Program-made: the position numbers and the translations under genes | The notes under the pieces: generated by a model | What the model saw: the letters and a program-made list of their open reading frames with translations, nothing else | The model's database searches: none | What the model was told of the DNA's origin: nothing | Source: Bacteroidales bacterium | GTDB lineage: Bacteria > Bacteroidota > Bacteroidia > Bacteroidales > VadinHA17 | Reading direction: 5' to 3' | DNA length: 10,360 nucleotides | Assembly (NCBI GenBank): GCA_015486475.1 | Contig: WFRO01000437.1 | Span: 1-10,360 of the forward strand | Shown: one piece after another, positions 1-6,187 of the stretch | Layout of the letters: every line of letters begins with the position of its first letter | Position numbering within the stretch: the stretch's first letter is position 1

Positions 1-1
1 G

Positions 2-1786
2 AGCCAGCAGGGGTATGTGGGCCGTGTCGATCTGGAGACCGGCTACACCCGGAGCGTCCGTCCGGTGCATCCGGAAGGGAAGACCCTGCGTTTCAACTGG
101 AACGCTGCCATTGCGGCCGATCCTTTTTATAAGAACACCATCTATTTCGGCAGTCAGTACCTGTTCAAAAGTCCCGATCATGGCAATACCTGGGAGCTGA
201 TCTCCCCGGACCTGACCACCGGGGATACTTCCAAATTAAAACAGCTACAGAGTGGCGGACTTACTTATGATGTGACAGGGGCGGAGAATTTTGAGACCAT
301 CATCGCCATTGCCCCCAGTCCGCTGGAGAAGGGTGTGATCTGGGTGGGCACCGACGACGGTAACCTGCAGCTCACCCGCGATGGCGGCAAGAGCTGGACC
401 AACCTCTCGCCTAAACTGAAGGATGTGCCGCAGGGCAGCTGGATACCCCAGATAAGGGCTTCCACCTATCATGCCGGCGAGGCTTTTGTGGTGATCAACA
501 ACTACCGGCGCAATGACTTCACGCCTTACATGTACCATACAACAAATTATGGCAAGAGCTGGGAGCGCATGGTGGACGGAGAGGATGTGAGCAATTATGT
601 GCTTTCTTTTATACAGGACCCGGTGGAGCCGAAGCTGATGTTCCTGGGCACCGAGAACGGCTTGTATGTGAGCCTGGATGCCGGCAAGAGCTGGACCCAC
701 TGGACCGAGGGGTATCCTGCCGGTGTTTCCACCATGGACCTGGCCATTCAGCCGCGCGAGGCCGACCTGGTGGTCGGAACCTTTGGCCGGGCCGTATGGA
801 TCCTGGACGATATCCGTCCGCTGCGGGCCCTCGCCCATGACGGTACCTCCCTGCTGGACCGGCCGCTGCATGTCTTCGATCCGCCGGAAGCGTGGGAGGT
901 GAGCCGTAAAAGTCCACCCGGCTATTTCAGCGGCGGAGATACTTATTTCTCCGGGGAGAACAGGATGCCCGGAGCGATGATCACCTATGTCGTAAAAGAG
1001 GGTAATCCTGAGAAGAAATCAGAAGGAGATAAGAAAAAGGAGAAGAAAGTGAAAGTGTGGGTGATCAACAGTCAGGGCGATACGGTACGTACCCTGACGG
1101 ATACCCCCACAAGCGGGGTTAACCGTCTCCACTGGTTCCTCGACAGGAAAGGTTACCGTTTTCCCGGATCTCCCCGCCGTCAGCGGCCGGGGAGTCAGCG
1201 TGGCGGCGGAGGTTATGTGCTGCCGGGAACCTACAAACTGGTATTTTCCTATGAGAAACAGAAGGACTCGACGATGATCACCGTCAAAGGGGATCCCCGT
1301 CTGAACATTGACCCGCAGGTGATCGTGGCCAACCGCAAGCTGTATGAGCCGGTGATGAAGAAAATGGAGGTGCTGGCAGATGCCGTGGACAATATCCGGT
1401 CGTGTGAGAAGATCATGCAGGAGGTAAAGAAAATGAATGCTGATAAGAAAGATTCTGCTTACAAAGCATTCCGGAAAACAGCCAGGGTGACCTCCGATTC
1501 GCTGAAGGCCATCAAGAGCATTCTTTTCCCGGATGAGAATGTGCAGGGTATCTTCCGGAACCCGCATCTTGTGACAGCGCAAATGCGGGGGCTTTATTCC
1601 GTGATGTATGAAATAGAACCGCTCAATGCGACCCAGAAACTGGTGCTGAAGCAGTCGGACGAGCTTATTACTCGTACGGTGCAACGTATTCAGCACTTCC
1701 TGGACCATGAATGGAAAGCATACCGCACAGCGGCTGAAGGAGTGGGGCTGACCCCCTTCAAAAAGATGAAGCCATTGAAGCTCTAG
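2..1786 (+). CDS. BNR/sortilin-type beta-propeller exported protein, C-terminal part (5' end outside window)
   Basis: The frame is open to the left edge (it begins SQQGYVGRVD), so the GTG at 17 is not the true start and the N-terminus with any signal peptide lies outside. Four Asp-box (BNR) motifs of the S/T-x-D-x-G-x-S/T-W type are visible: SPDHGNTW near 170, TRDGGKSW near 374, TTNYGKSW near 539 and SLDAGKSW near 671. They are spaced as blades of a beta-propeller, and the propeller ends near VVGTFGRAVWILDD (about 770-810). A Lys/Glu-rich linker (about 1010-1050) follows, then an Ig/FlgD-like module (VWVINSQGDTVRTL ... LPGTYKLVFS, about 1055-1250) and an alpha-helical tail. This matches the family often labelled 'glycosyl hydrolase' or 'WD40/YVTN/BNR-like repeat protein', usually about 1000 residues, with no proven enzymatic activity; the glycosidase label is not supported by any catalytic residue I can see. 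I see no type IX secretion C-terminal domain. Probably periplasmic or surface-located. The gene ends at a strong terminator. Confidence 0.88.
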   Translation, partial: SQQGYVGRVDLETGYTRSVRPVHPEGKTLRFNWNAAIAADPFYKNTIYFGSQYLFKSPDHGNTWELISPDLTTGDTSKLKQLQSGGLTYDVTGAENFETIIAIAPSPLEKGVIWVGTDDGNLQLTRDGGKSWTNLSPKLKDVPQGSWIPQIRASTYHAGEAFVVINNYRRNDFTPYMYHTTNYGKSWERMVDGEDVSNYVLSFIQDPVEPKLMFLGTENGLYVSLDAGKSWTHWTEGYPAGVSTMDLAIQPREADLVVGTFGRAVWILDDIRPLRALAHDGTSLLDRPLHVFDPPEAWEVSRKSPPGYFSGGDTYFSGENRMPGAMITYVVKEGNPEKKSEGDKKKEKKVKVWVINSQGDTVRTLTDTPTSGVNRLHWFLDRKGYRFPGSPRRQRPGSQRGGGGYVLPGTYKLVFSYEKQKDSTMITVKGDPRLNIDPQVIVANRKLYEPVMKKMEVLADAVDNIRSCEKIMQEVKKMNADKKDSAYKAFRKTARVTSDSLKAIKSILFPDENVQGIFRNPHLVTAQMRGLYSVMYEIEPLNATQKLVLKQSDELITRTVQRIQHFLDHEWKAYRTAAEGVGLTPFKKMKPLKL

Positions 1787-1810
1787 CATATCCTTCTTCC
1801 TCCCCAAAGA

Positions 1811-1837
1811 AAAAACGCCGCATATCGCGGCGTTTTT
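1811..1837. terminator. Bidirectional rho-independent terminator
   Basis: A perfect 11-bp stem (1811-1821 with 1827-1837) has a 5-base loop. The GC core ACGCCGC is flanked by A5 on the left and T5 on the right, so it can stop transcription on both strands. It lies between the stop of the BNR gene (1786, +) and the stop of the convergent lipoprotein gene (1858, -) and should serve both. Confidence 0.9.
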
Positions 1838-1857
1838 CTTTTTTAAAAAGCGATCCT

Positions 1858-2475
1858 TTACCGGGTCAGGAAATTTAGATTGACAGATTTTTTCTTGTTA
1901 TCGAACAACATAGGGGTAAGCTTAAGATTGACATAAGCCGTTATTTCCTTTTGTTCATCAGAGGTGGCGTTAAGGTCGAATTCATACTGGTTCGTACCGG
2001 TATTTTTTACCTTGATGGTTCCTCCGGTCATATCATAATCTTCCCCGTCTTCCTCATCCGATCCATTGACCCCAAGAAAGAATGAGCCCTCCCAGGTGAA
2101 GATCTGCGGTACACCTTTTGCAGGAACATTACTTGAATAGTTATAGGTTCCGTCAGCAGGACCGTCAGGACCGTCGCTTACCATGTATAGTACCATAGCA
2201 TCTCCGTCCCCGGAAATCGAATCGAGATATTCTTTACCCTCATAAGTGTGACTGTGTATTGTGAGACCGTCGGAGAAAAAGGCGACAAGATGAAGATAGA
2301 TCTGTCCGCTGACCACCGTATCATTCATGATAAGCCCATGCGAGAGATCATAGGTTTTCCCGTCATAGGTAAAGGTGCTGTCCGGGGTTTTCTCCTCTTT
2401 CCCGCATCCTGTGAGCAGGAACATCCCGGCTGCTACGATCCCCAGGAAAACATTAAAAAATACTTTTTTGTTCAT
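1858..2475 (-). CDS. Putative lipoprotein, paralogue of the next gene upstream
   Basis: A 205-residue protein with a clear lipoprotein signal: MNKKVF, a hydrophobic stretch, then the lipobox LTGC with the lipidated Cys at residue 24. The mature start, CGKEEK, has a Lys-Glu-Glu run just after the Cys, resembling the surface-export signal described for Bacteroidota lipoproteins, so surface exposure is possible but unproven. The rest looks beta-rich with acidic stretches (SDEEDGEDYD near 140) and no catalytic motif that I recognise. It aligns end to end with the protein at 2674-3294, with roughly half of positions identical by eye (shared FTY..TYDL, GLIMNDT, YLDSI, SDGP.GPADG, NTGT..YEF, LTP). 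The two are tandem duplicates. The ATG at 2475 fits the signal peptide and is shared by both copies. A terminator follows 20 bases after the stop. Function unknown. Confidence 0.9.
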   Translation of the reverse strand: MNKKVFFNVFLGIVAAGMFLLTGCGKEEKTPDSTFTYDGKTYDLSHGLIMNDTVVSGQIYLHLVAFFSDGLTIHSHTYEGKEYLDSISGDGDAMVLYMVSDGPDGPADGTYNYSSNVPAKGVPQIFTWEGSFFLGVNGSDEEDGEDYDMTGGTIKVKNTGTNQYEFDLNATSDEQKEITAYVNLKLTPMLFDNKKKSVNLNFLTR

Positions 2476-2507
2476 AATAATCGATTTAAGTTTAAGAAAA
2501 ATAGAAT
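2476..2507 (-). promoter_or_regulatory. Leader conserved with the paralogue's leader
   Basis: Two blocks are identical in sequence and in distance from the ATG to those upstream of the paralogue. On the minus strand they are AAACTTAAATC (+ strand 2483-2493) and ATTCTAT (+ strand 2501-2507). ATTCTATTTTTC contains TATTTTTC, a 7/8 match to the Bacteroidota -7 box TAnnTTTG, and a TTG lies 23 bases upstream. The promoter reading is tentative; the conservation is direct. Confidence 0.5.
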
Positions 2508-2631
2508 CTGTATAAGTTAGTTAACGCAATAAATGGTTAAATGTTTCTCTGCAGATGAAGAACCACAGTTTCATACTACCTGTGTGATGATATTTTTATG
2601 AAGGTTCATTCGGCTTCTGCTTCCGAAAGTA

Positions 2632-2656
2632 AAAACGCCGCAGATCACGGCGTTTT
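2632..2656 (-). terminator. Rho-independent terminator of the second lipoprotein gene
   Basis: A 9-bp perfect stem (2632-2640 with 2648-2656) with a 7-base loop lies 17 bases past the stop of the gene at 2674-3294. On the minus strand it is followed by a T run. Its core ACGCCG is the same as in the terminator at 1811-1837, consistent with the terminator having been copied together with the gene. Confidence 0.85.
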
Positions 2657-2673
2657 ATTTCAGAAGTTCTTTC

Positions 2674-3294
2674 TTATTTGATCAGGGAGTTGAGGTTAAG
2701 AGATTTTTTATTTTCGATGACGATGGGTGTCAGCTCCATGTTGGCATAGGCCTTTAGTTTCTTTTGTTCTTCACTGGTGACATCCAGTTTGAATTCGTAT
2801 TTATGGGTGCCGGTATTCCTGACCTGGATCACACCGTCAACCATGTCGTATTTATCGCCTACATGGCCCTCGTCCGATTCGGAATAGTCGATAAAGATCT
2901 TTCCGGAGGCCCATGTGAAAAGTTCCGGAACATCAGAGAAAGATTTGTCATTGGGGAGATGGCTGTAGCTGCCGTCAGCAGGACCTCCGGGGCCGTCGCT
3001 GAACAGATAATACATCACAGCTTCCCCTTTTCCCTTGATGGAATCGAGGTAGTTCAGTCCATTATTGGTATGCCAATAAGGCGTAAAACCATCCGACAGC
3101 AGGATGACAAAATGGGCATACACTCCGTCAACTATGGTGTCATTCATGATCAGCCCCTGCGTAAGATCATAGGTGTTGTCGTTATAAGTAAAATTATTGT
3201 CAGGGTTACTGTTGTCTTTTCCACAGCCTGAGAGCAGTAACATACCTGCAACGGCAACCCCGAGAGTTACATTAAAAAACACTTTCTTATTCAT
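2674..3294 (-). CDS. Putative lipoprotein, tandem paralogue of the gene at 1858-2475
   Basis: A 206-residue protein starting with the same MNKKVFFNV signal as its neighbour. The lipobox is LSGC with Cys at residue 24, followed by GKDNSNPD. It shares the main sequence landmarks with the copy downstream (FTY..TYDL, GLIMNDT, a SDG segment, YLDSI, SDGP.GPADG, FTW, YDM, NTGT.KYEF, LTP) and a C-terminal Lys/Ser/Leu/Asn stretch. The middle differs most, especially residues 70-85 and 112-150, where a gap and divergent acidic residues occur. No enzymatic motif is visible. The gene has its own leader and terminator, so the two copies can be regulated separately. It was probably generated by tandem duplication of a whole cassette. 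Likely anchored in the inner leaflet or exposed on the outer membrane; function unknown. Confidence 0.9.
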   Translation of the reverse strand: MNKKVFFNVTLGVAVAGMLLLSGCGKDNSNPDNNFTYNDNTYDLTQGLIMNDTIVDGVYAHFVILLSDGFTPYWHTNNGLNYLDSIKGKGEAVMYYLFSDGPGGPADGSYSHLPNDKSFSDVPELFTWASGKIFIDYSESDEGHVGDKYDMVDGVIQVRNTGTHKYEFKLDVTSEEQKKLKAYANMELTPIVIENKKSLNLNSLIK

Positions 3295-3326
3295 AATTAA
3301 AGATTTAAGTTTGGTATTAATAGAAT
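3295..3326 (-). promoter_or_regulatory. Leader conserved with the paralogue's leader
   Basis: It carries the same two blocks, AAACTTAAATC (+ strand 3302-3312) and ATTCTAT (+ strand 3320-3326), at exactly the same distances from the ATG (8 and 26 bases) as in the other copy. Flanking bases differ, which suggests retained function in transcription or translation start. No full TAnnTTTG box was found here. Confidence 0.45.
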
Positions 3327-3406
3327 TTTCATAATCAAAGAACGAAATTATCCTGCAAATGTTACAGGATGGCGATCGTATACTGAAGAAATCCGGTAAA
3401 TCGGAT

Positions 3407-3431
3407 AAAAAACACTCCTGAGCGGGAGTGT
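3407..3431 (-). terminator. Rho-independent terminator of the nrnA-FKBP unit
   Basis: The stem ACACTCC (3412-3418) pairs with GGAGTGT (3425-3431) around a short GC-rich loop. On the minus strand it is followed by six T (3412-3407). It begins 10 bases beyond the stop of the FKBP gene at 3441 and closes the three-gene unit. Confidence 0.85.
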
Positions 3432-3440
3432 CAGACCGGA

Positions 3441-3974
3441 TCAGCGAGCAGATGTCGTATCGTGTTTGACTTCCACCAGTTCCATATAGAACACGAGGCT
3501 CTGGTAATCGTGATAGGCCAGATCGGAAGGAATGATCAGGATGGCTTCTCCTCCTTCTTTCATGTACCCCACTCCCTCATCAATACCTTCGATGGCCTCC
3601 CCCGACCCTTTGACGAATACAAAAGGCCCATAATCCCGCTGGGGATCAAACAGGCCGTGTTCCTTAGCCACATCTTCTATGTTCGTATCAAACACCAGTC
3701 CGTTCAGTCTGGATGCGATATAGTTAATGCTTACCGTATCGCTGTCCATCGGTTGCAGTCCGGTCCCTTCTGTTTTTTCGAGGTAGTACAGGCCGCTTTC
3801 CGTGGGAGGGGTGGTAATGTTGTTGGTAGCCAGGAACTCCTGGATGGCTTTTTGTTCCTGGGCTTCATAATCGGGTGTTTTTATACATCCCCCGGTCATG
3901 GTTGCTGTCACCAGCAAAAGAAAAAAGAGGTAAGGTCTCCGCATATTTGTCGTTTTTGTTGGTATTAGTGCCAT
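3441..3974 (-). CDS. FKBP-type peptidyl-prolyl isomerase-like lipoprotein
   Basis: A 177-residue protein with a signal sequence (MRRPYLFFLLLVTATM) and a probable lipidated Cys at residue 30 (TGGC, a weak lipobox). A helical linker follows and then an FKBP fold from about residue 61 to 170 (GLYYLEKTEGTG ... VFYMELVEVK). FKBPs catalyse cis-trans isomerisation of prolyl bonds; this one would act in the periplasm. Relative to human FKBP12, the Phe-Asp pair (F95-D96), the AY tyrosine (Y154) and the Phe of VFYMEL (F162) are kept. The tryptophan site is Ile. About 13 residues are inserted after FDT, and the loop between Y154 and F162 is about 9 residues shorter than in FKBP12. Activity is therefore uncertain; a chaperone role is possible. 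It starts 17 bases after the upstream FKBP stop, so it is co-transcribed. ATG 3974 has AGGA upstream; ATG 3944 (MRRPYL) would give a more standard signal peptide. Confidence 0.85.
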   Translation of the reverse strand: MALIPTKTTNMRRPYLFFLLLVTATMTGGCIKTPDYEAQEQKAIQEFLATNNITTPPTESGLYYLEKTEGTGLQPMDSDTVSINYIASRLNGLVFDTNIEDVAKEHGLFDPQRDYGPFVFVKGSGEAIEGIDEGVGYMKEGGEAILIIPSDLAYHDYQSLVFYMELVEVKHDTTSAR

Positions 3975-3991
3975 AACAAATATCCTGCCAA

Positions 3992-4534
3992 TTATTCAAC
4001 TTTCAGAATTTCGATATCATATACGATCACCGAGCGGGGCGGGATCATCTTGCGGTCGCCGGGGACGCCGTAAGCCAGGAAGGGTGGCAGGATGAGACGG
4101 GCTTTGTCGCCCTGGCGCATCAGAAGGATGCCTTCTTCCAGGCCCCGCTCCACACTGCCATGCCCGGCGATAAAGGTTTTGGGGCCTTTATCTGCGGAAG
4201 AATAACAGAGCGTGCCGTCTAGCAGGTGGACCGTATAACTGATCGTTACCTTTTTCCCCCGGGTGACTTTGGGTCCTGAGCCATGCGCATAGATCTGATA
4301 CCACAGACCGGTATTGCTACGGGTCATCTTCCATCCCCGGCGCTCAATAAACCGTTGGATGCGTTCATCGTCTTTTTCGACCAGGTAGCGGTTGGTGTGT
4401 ACGAGCGTCTCCTCATTTACCTGCTGCTTCCGGGGAGTGTTCTCCTTTTGTTGCCTGCCGGGGTTGCAGGAGAGAGAGGCCAGAAAGATCAGAGACATGC
4501 AGATCGCCGGTATTTTTTCAGATCTCATGGGCAT
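3992..4534 (-). CDS. FKBP-type peptidyl-prolyl isomerase lipoprotein, GldI-like
   Basis: A 180-residue protein with a hydrophobic signal ending ASLSC (Cys 23, weak lipobox), a polar charged linker, and an FKBP domain at about 75-180 (GLWYQIYAHGSGP ... VIVYDIEILKVE). A prolyl isomerase fold, expected in the periplasm. The AYG tyrosine (Y155), the IPP loop (about 164-166) and full loop length are kept, but the Phe-Asp of the FKBP12 pocket reads Cys-Tyr (DGTLCYSS) and the tryptophan is Leu. From memory, the gliding protein GldI of Flavobacterium also has Tyr-Ser here (a ..IYS.. motif) and also neighbours a DHH phosphoesterase and ndk, which supports a GldI-like assignment; whether this organism glides cannot be told. 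The start overlaps the end of nrnA by 17 bases, so translation is probably coupled. ATG 4528 (MRSEK) is an alternative start with better spacing to the GGAGG site. Confidence 0.88.
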   Translation of the reverse strand: MPMRSEKIPAICMSLIFLASLSCNPGRQQKENTPRKQQVNEETLVHTNRYLVEKDDERIQRFIERRGWKMTRSNTGLWYQIYAHGSGPKVTRGKKVTISYTVHLLDGTLCYSSADKGPKTFIAGHGSVERGLEEGILLMRQGDKARLILPPFLAYGVPGDRKMIPPRSVIVYDIEILKVE

Positions 4535-5531
4535 AATCCTCCAGGAGTGATTCGAATTTCTTCAGGGTCTCTTCCATGGTCATGGTACATTCTCCCCCGG
4601 CGGCATTGTGGTGCCCGCCACCGTTAAAATATGCGGAAGAGAACCTGTTAACGGCAAAAGTTCCCTTGCTGCGGAAAGAGATCTTGATCTTATCCCCCAG
4701 TTCCAGGAAAAGAGCTGAGAAACGGATATTTTCTACGGAGAGGGGCAGGTTGACGAACCCTTCGGTATCGCCGGGCACATAGCCGTATCGCTCCAGCTCT
4801 TCCCGTGTCAGCCAGATATATCCCGTATGTTTTTCCGGGAGGATCACCATTTTTTTATCCAGGGCAAAGCCCATCAGGCGCATGCGGTGTTCGCTGTAGT
4901 TGTCGTAGATGCGGCTGTAGATGTCGTTGATGTCGATGCCGGCGCGCATCAGGTCGGCCACGGCCTCCCAGGTGGCGGAATGGCTGGCATTGTAACGGAA
5001 GCAGCCGGTATCGGTCATGATCCCGGCATACAGGTTGACCGCTACCGGGGAACGCAGGATACTGGTGGCATCCAGCGACTTCAGTACGCTGTAAAGAAGC
5101 TCTGCCGTGGAGCTGACAGAGGTGTCGGAGATCACAAGGCCGGCTTCGATGACCGGCGAAGGATGATGATCGATGAGAACACGGTAGGCATCCCTGTTGC
5201 CGTTGACGGTGGATTCCAGCTTTTTCAGCCGTCCCGGCTCGTTGAAGTCGAGGAAGAAGAACACTTCTGCCGCGGCGATGCGGGAGGCCGCCTCTTCAGG
5301 TTTGTATTTTCCTACGATGATATCTTCGGCACCGGGCAGCCATTTCAAAAAGGCCGGCAGATCGTTGGGCGTGATCACCGTGACCTCCCTGCCCGGATCA
5401 TGCAGGTAATTATACAAGGCCAGGGAGGAGCCGATGCTGTCACCGTCGGGGTTGACATGGCTCAGCAGGACAAAGCGGTCGTGACGGTCCAGCAGTCCTT
5501 TCAGGGTCGATATGGCGGTGGCAGGGATCAA
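4518..5531 (-). CDS. nrnA: Bifunctional oligoribonuclease/PAP phosphatase, DHH family
   Basis: A 337-residue protein of the length usual for NrnA. It degrades very short RNA oligomers (nanoRNA) and can dephosphorylate 3'-phosphoadenosine 5'-phosphate; cytoplasmic, metal dependent. DHH-domain motifs appear in order: SHVNPDGDSIG (H25, D29, D31), LDFNEPGR (D95), LIDHHPSP (D121-H122-H123) and IMTDTGCFRY (D174). The C-terminal DHHA1 domain carries GGGHHNAAGG (304-313), which binds substrate phosphate. All metal ligands are intact. The start is unusual: no in-frame ATG exists near the 5' end, and TTG at 5531 gives the normal distance to the first motif. An ATT at 5543 is the other option. A -7 box at 5558-5565 leaves only a short leader. 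First gene of a unit with the two FKBP lipoproteins, divergent from ndk. Confidence 0.95.
   Translation of the reverse strand: MIPATAISTLKGLLDRHDRFVLLSHVNPDGDSIGSSLALYNYLHDPGREVTVITPNDLPAFLKWLPGAEDIIVGKYKPEEAASRIAAAEVFFFLDFNEPGRLKKLESTVNGNRDAYRVLIDHHPSPVIEAGLVISDTSVSSTAELLYSVLKSLDATSILRSPVAVNLYAGIMTDTGCFRYNASHSATWEAVADLMRAGIDINDIYSRIYDNYSEHRMRLMGFALDKKMVILPEKHTGYIWLTREELERYGYVPGDTEGFVNLPLSVENIRFSALFLELGDKIKISFRSKGTFAVNRFSSAYFNGGGHHNAAGGECTMTMEETLKKFESLLEDYAHEI
4538..4542 (-). promoter_or_regulatory. Strong Shine-Dalgarno site inside the end of nrnA
   Basis: On the minus strand GGAGG lies 3 bases before the ATG at 4534 and 9 bases before the ATG at 4528. Canonical sites of this kind are rare among the starts in this window. 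The spacing favours 4528 as the main start of the GldI-like gene. Confidence 0.6.
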
Positions 5532-5557
5532 AATATTCCGGTCAATGATCTGACCTG

Positions 5558-5565
5558 CAAAGATA
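5558..5565 (-). promoter_or_regulatory. -7 promoter box of the nrnA-FKBP unit
   Basis: On the minus strand this reads TATCTTTG, a perfect match to the Bacteroidota -7 consensus TAnnTTTG. Transcription would start near 5551, about 20 bases before the TTG start. The -33 region is T-rich with no clear TTG at the ideal distance. The same octamer serves ndk on the other strand. Confidence 0.65.
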
Positions 5566-5663
5566 ATCCCAAAATCAGCAATAGAAAAATAAAATGTGAT
5601 CGCTTTTCCAAGTGGTCTTATTGCATTGAGAGATTTTTCTGAAACCTACAGTTGACTAAGACC

Positions 5664-5688
5664 CTTCGTATTTTTACGAAATACGAAG
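5664..5688. repeat. Inverted repeat in the nrnA/ndk divergent region
   Basis: CTTCGTATTT (5664-5673) and AAATACGAAG (5679-5688) form a perfect 10-bp inverted repeat with a 5-base spacer. A second TACGAA (5675-5680) sits 7 bases before the one in the right arm, giving TTCGTA, TACGAA, TACGAA. It lacks a T run, so it is not an obvious terminator. Its place between two divergent promoters makes an operator plausible, but no regulator is known. Confidence 0.6.
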
Positions 5689-5719
5689 AATAATTACAGG
5701 CAGCAGAATACCACCGAAG

Positions 5720-5751
5720 TTTCCGGGTTTATTCAATTGTTCCTATCTTTG
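5720..5751 (+). promoter_or_regulatory. Promoter of ndk
   Basis: TATCTTTG at 5744-5751 matches TAnnTTTG perfectly. TTTCC at about 5720 lies near the -33 position at the usual distance. Transcription would start near 5758, giving a very short A-rich leader before the ATG at 5768. Confidence 0.65.
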
Positions 5752-5767
5752 GCAAAAATTAAAAGAT

Positions 5768-6187
5768 ATGGCTGGAAATATTACTTTCTCAATGATCAAG
5801 CCCTATGCGGTGCAGGACAATTATACCGGACCCATCCTTTCGATGATCAATGAAGCGGGGTTCCGCATTGCGGCGCTGAAGATGGTACGTCTCACCCGTG
5901 AGCAGGCGCAGCAGTTCTATGCGGTGCACCGCGAACGTCCTTTTTACAATGACCTGGTGGAATTCATTACCTCAGGCCCGGTGGTAGGTATGCTGCTGGA
6001 GAAGGAGAATGCGGTGGAGAATTTCCGCAAGCTTATCGGCGCCACCGACCCTGCCAAAGCCGATGAGGGCACCATCCGGAAAAAATATGCCCGCTCCCTG
6101 CAGGCCAATGCCGTACACGGCTCCGACAGCGATGAGAACGCCGTTATCGAAAGCGATTTCTTCTTCAGTAAGCTGGAAAGATTTTAG
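5768..6187 (+). CDS. ndk: Nucleoside-diphosphate kinase
   Basis: A 139-residue protein of normal Ndk length. It transfers the terminal phosphate of ATP to nucleoside diphosphates through a phosphohistidine, balancing the NTP and dNTP pools in the cytoplasm. The active-site motif NAVHGSDS holds the phosphorylated His 117, the same number as in E. coli. The other pocket residues are present: K11, Y51, R87, T93, R104, N114 and E128. One oddity is IKPYAV in place of the near-universal KPDxV, so Asp is replaced by Tyr at residue 13; this position is structural rather than the phosphate acceptor, so activity is probably kept. The ATG follows an AAAAG stretch. It stands alone, divergent from the nrnA unit, and a heptamer palindrome begins at the base after its stop codon. 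Confidence 0.97.
   Translation: MAGNITFSMIKPYAVQDNYTGPILSMINEAGFRIAALKMVRLTREQAQQFYAVHRERPFYNDLVEFITSGPVVGMLLEKENAVENFRKLIGATDPAKADEGTIRKKYARSLQANAVHGSDSDENAVIESDFFFSKLERF

Noticed and set aside
2..810. Glycoside hydrolase activity for the BNR protein
   Set aside because: Asp-box propellers are often labelled so, but no catalytic residues of a known glycosidase family can be identified in the visible part.
245..871. Open frame of 208 codons on the - strand opposite the BNR gene
   Set aside because: It is the mirror of Asp-box coding sequence, has no signal or motif, and lies wholly within a clear coding region.
1019..1807. Open frame of 262 codons on the - strand at the end of the BNR gene
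   Set aside because: Antisense to the C-terminal part of the BNR protein; composition (His, Leu, Phe rich) fits a shadow.
3977..3984. Separate promoter (minus-strand GATATTTG) for the second FKBP gene
   Set aside because: Only a 7/8 match to TAnnTTTG, no TTG at a suitable distance, and the gene lies 17 bases behind another in the same direction, so co-transcription explains it.
4827..5642. Long open frame (271 codons) on the + strand opposite nrnA
   Set aside because: It is antisense to a protein with all DHH and DHHA1 motifs intact. Its predicted sequence is a low-complexity run of Val, Asp, Gly and His typical of a shadow frame, and it has no promoter box.
5664..5688. Inverted repeat read as a terminator
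   Set aside because: It has no following T run on either strand and lies between divergent genes, where no transcript should end.
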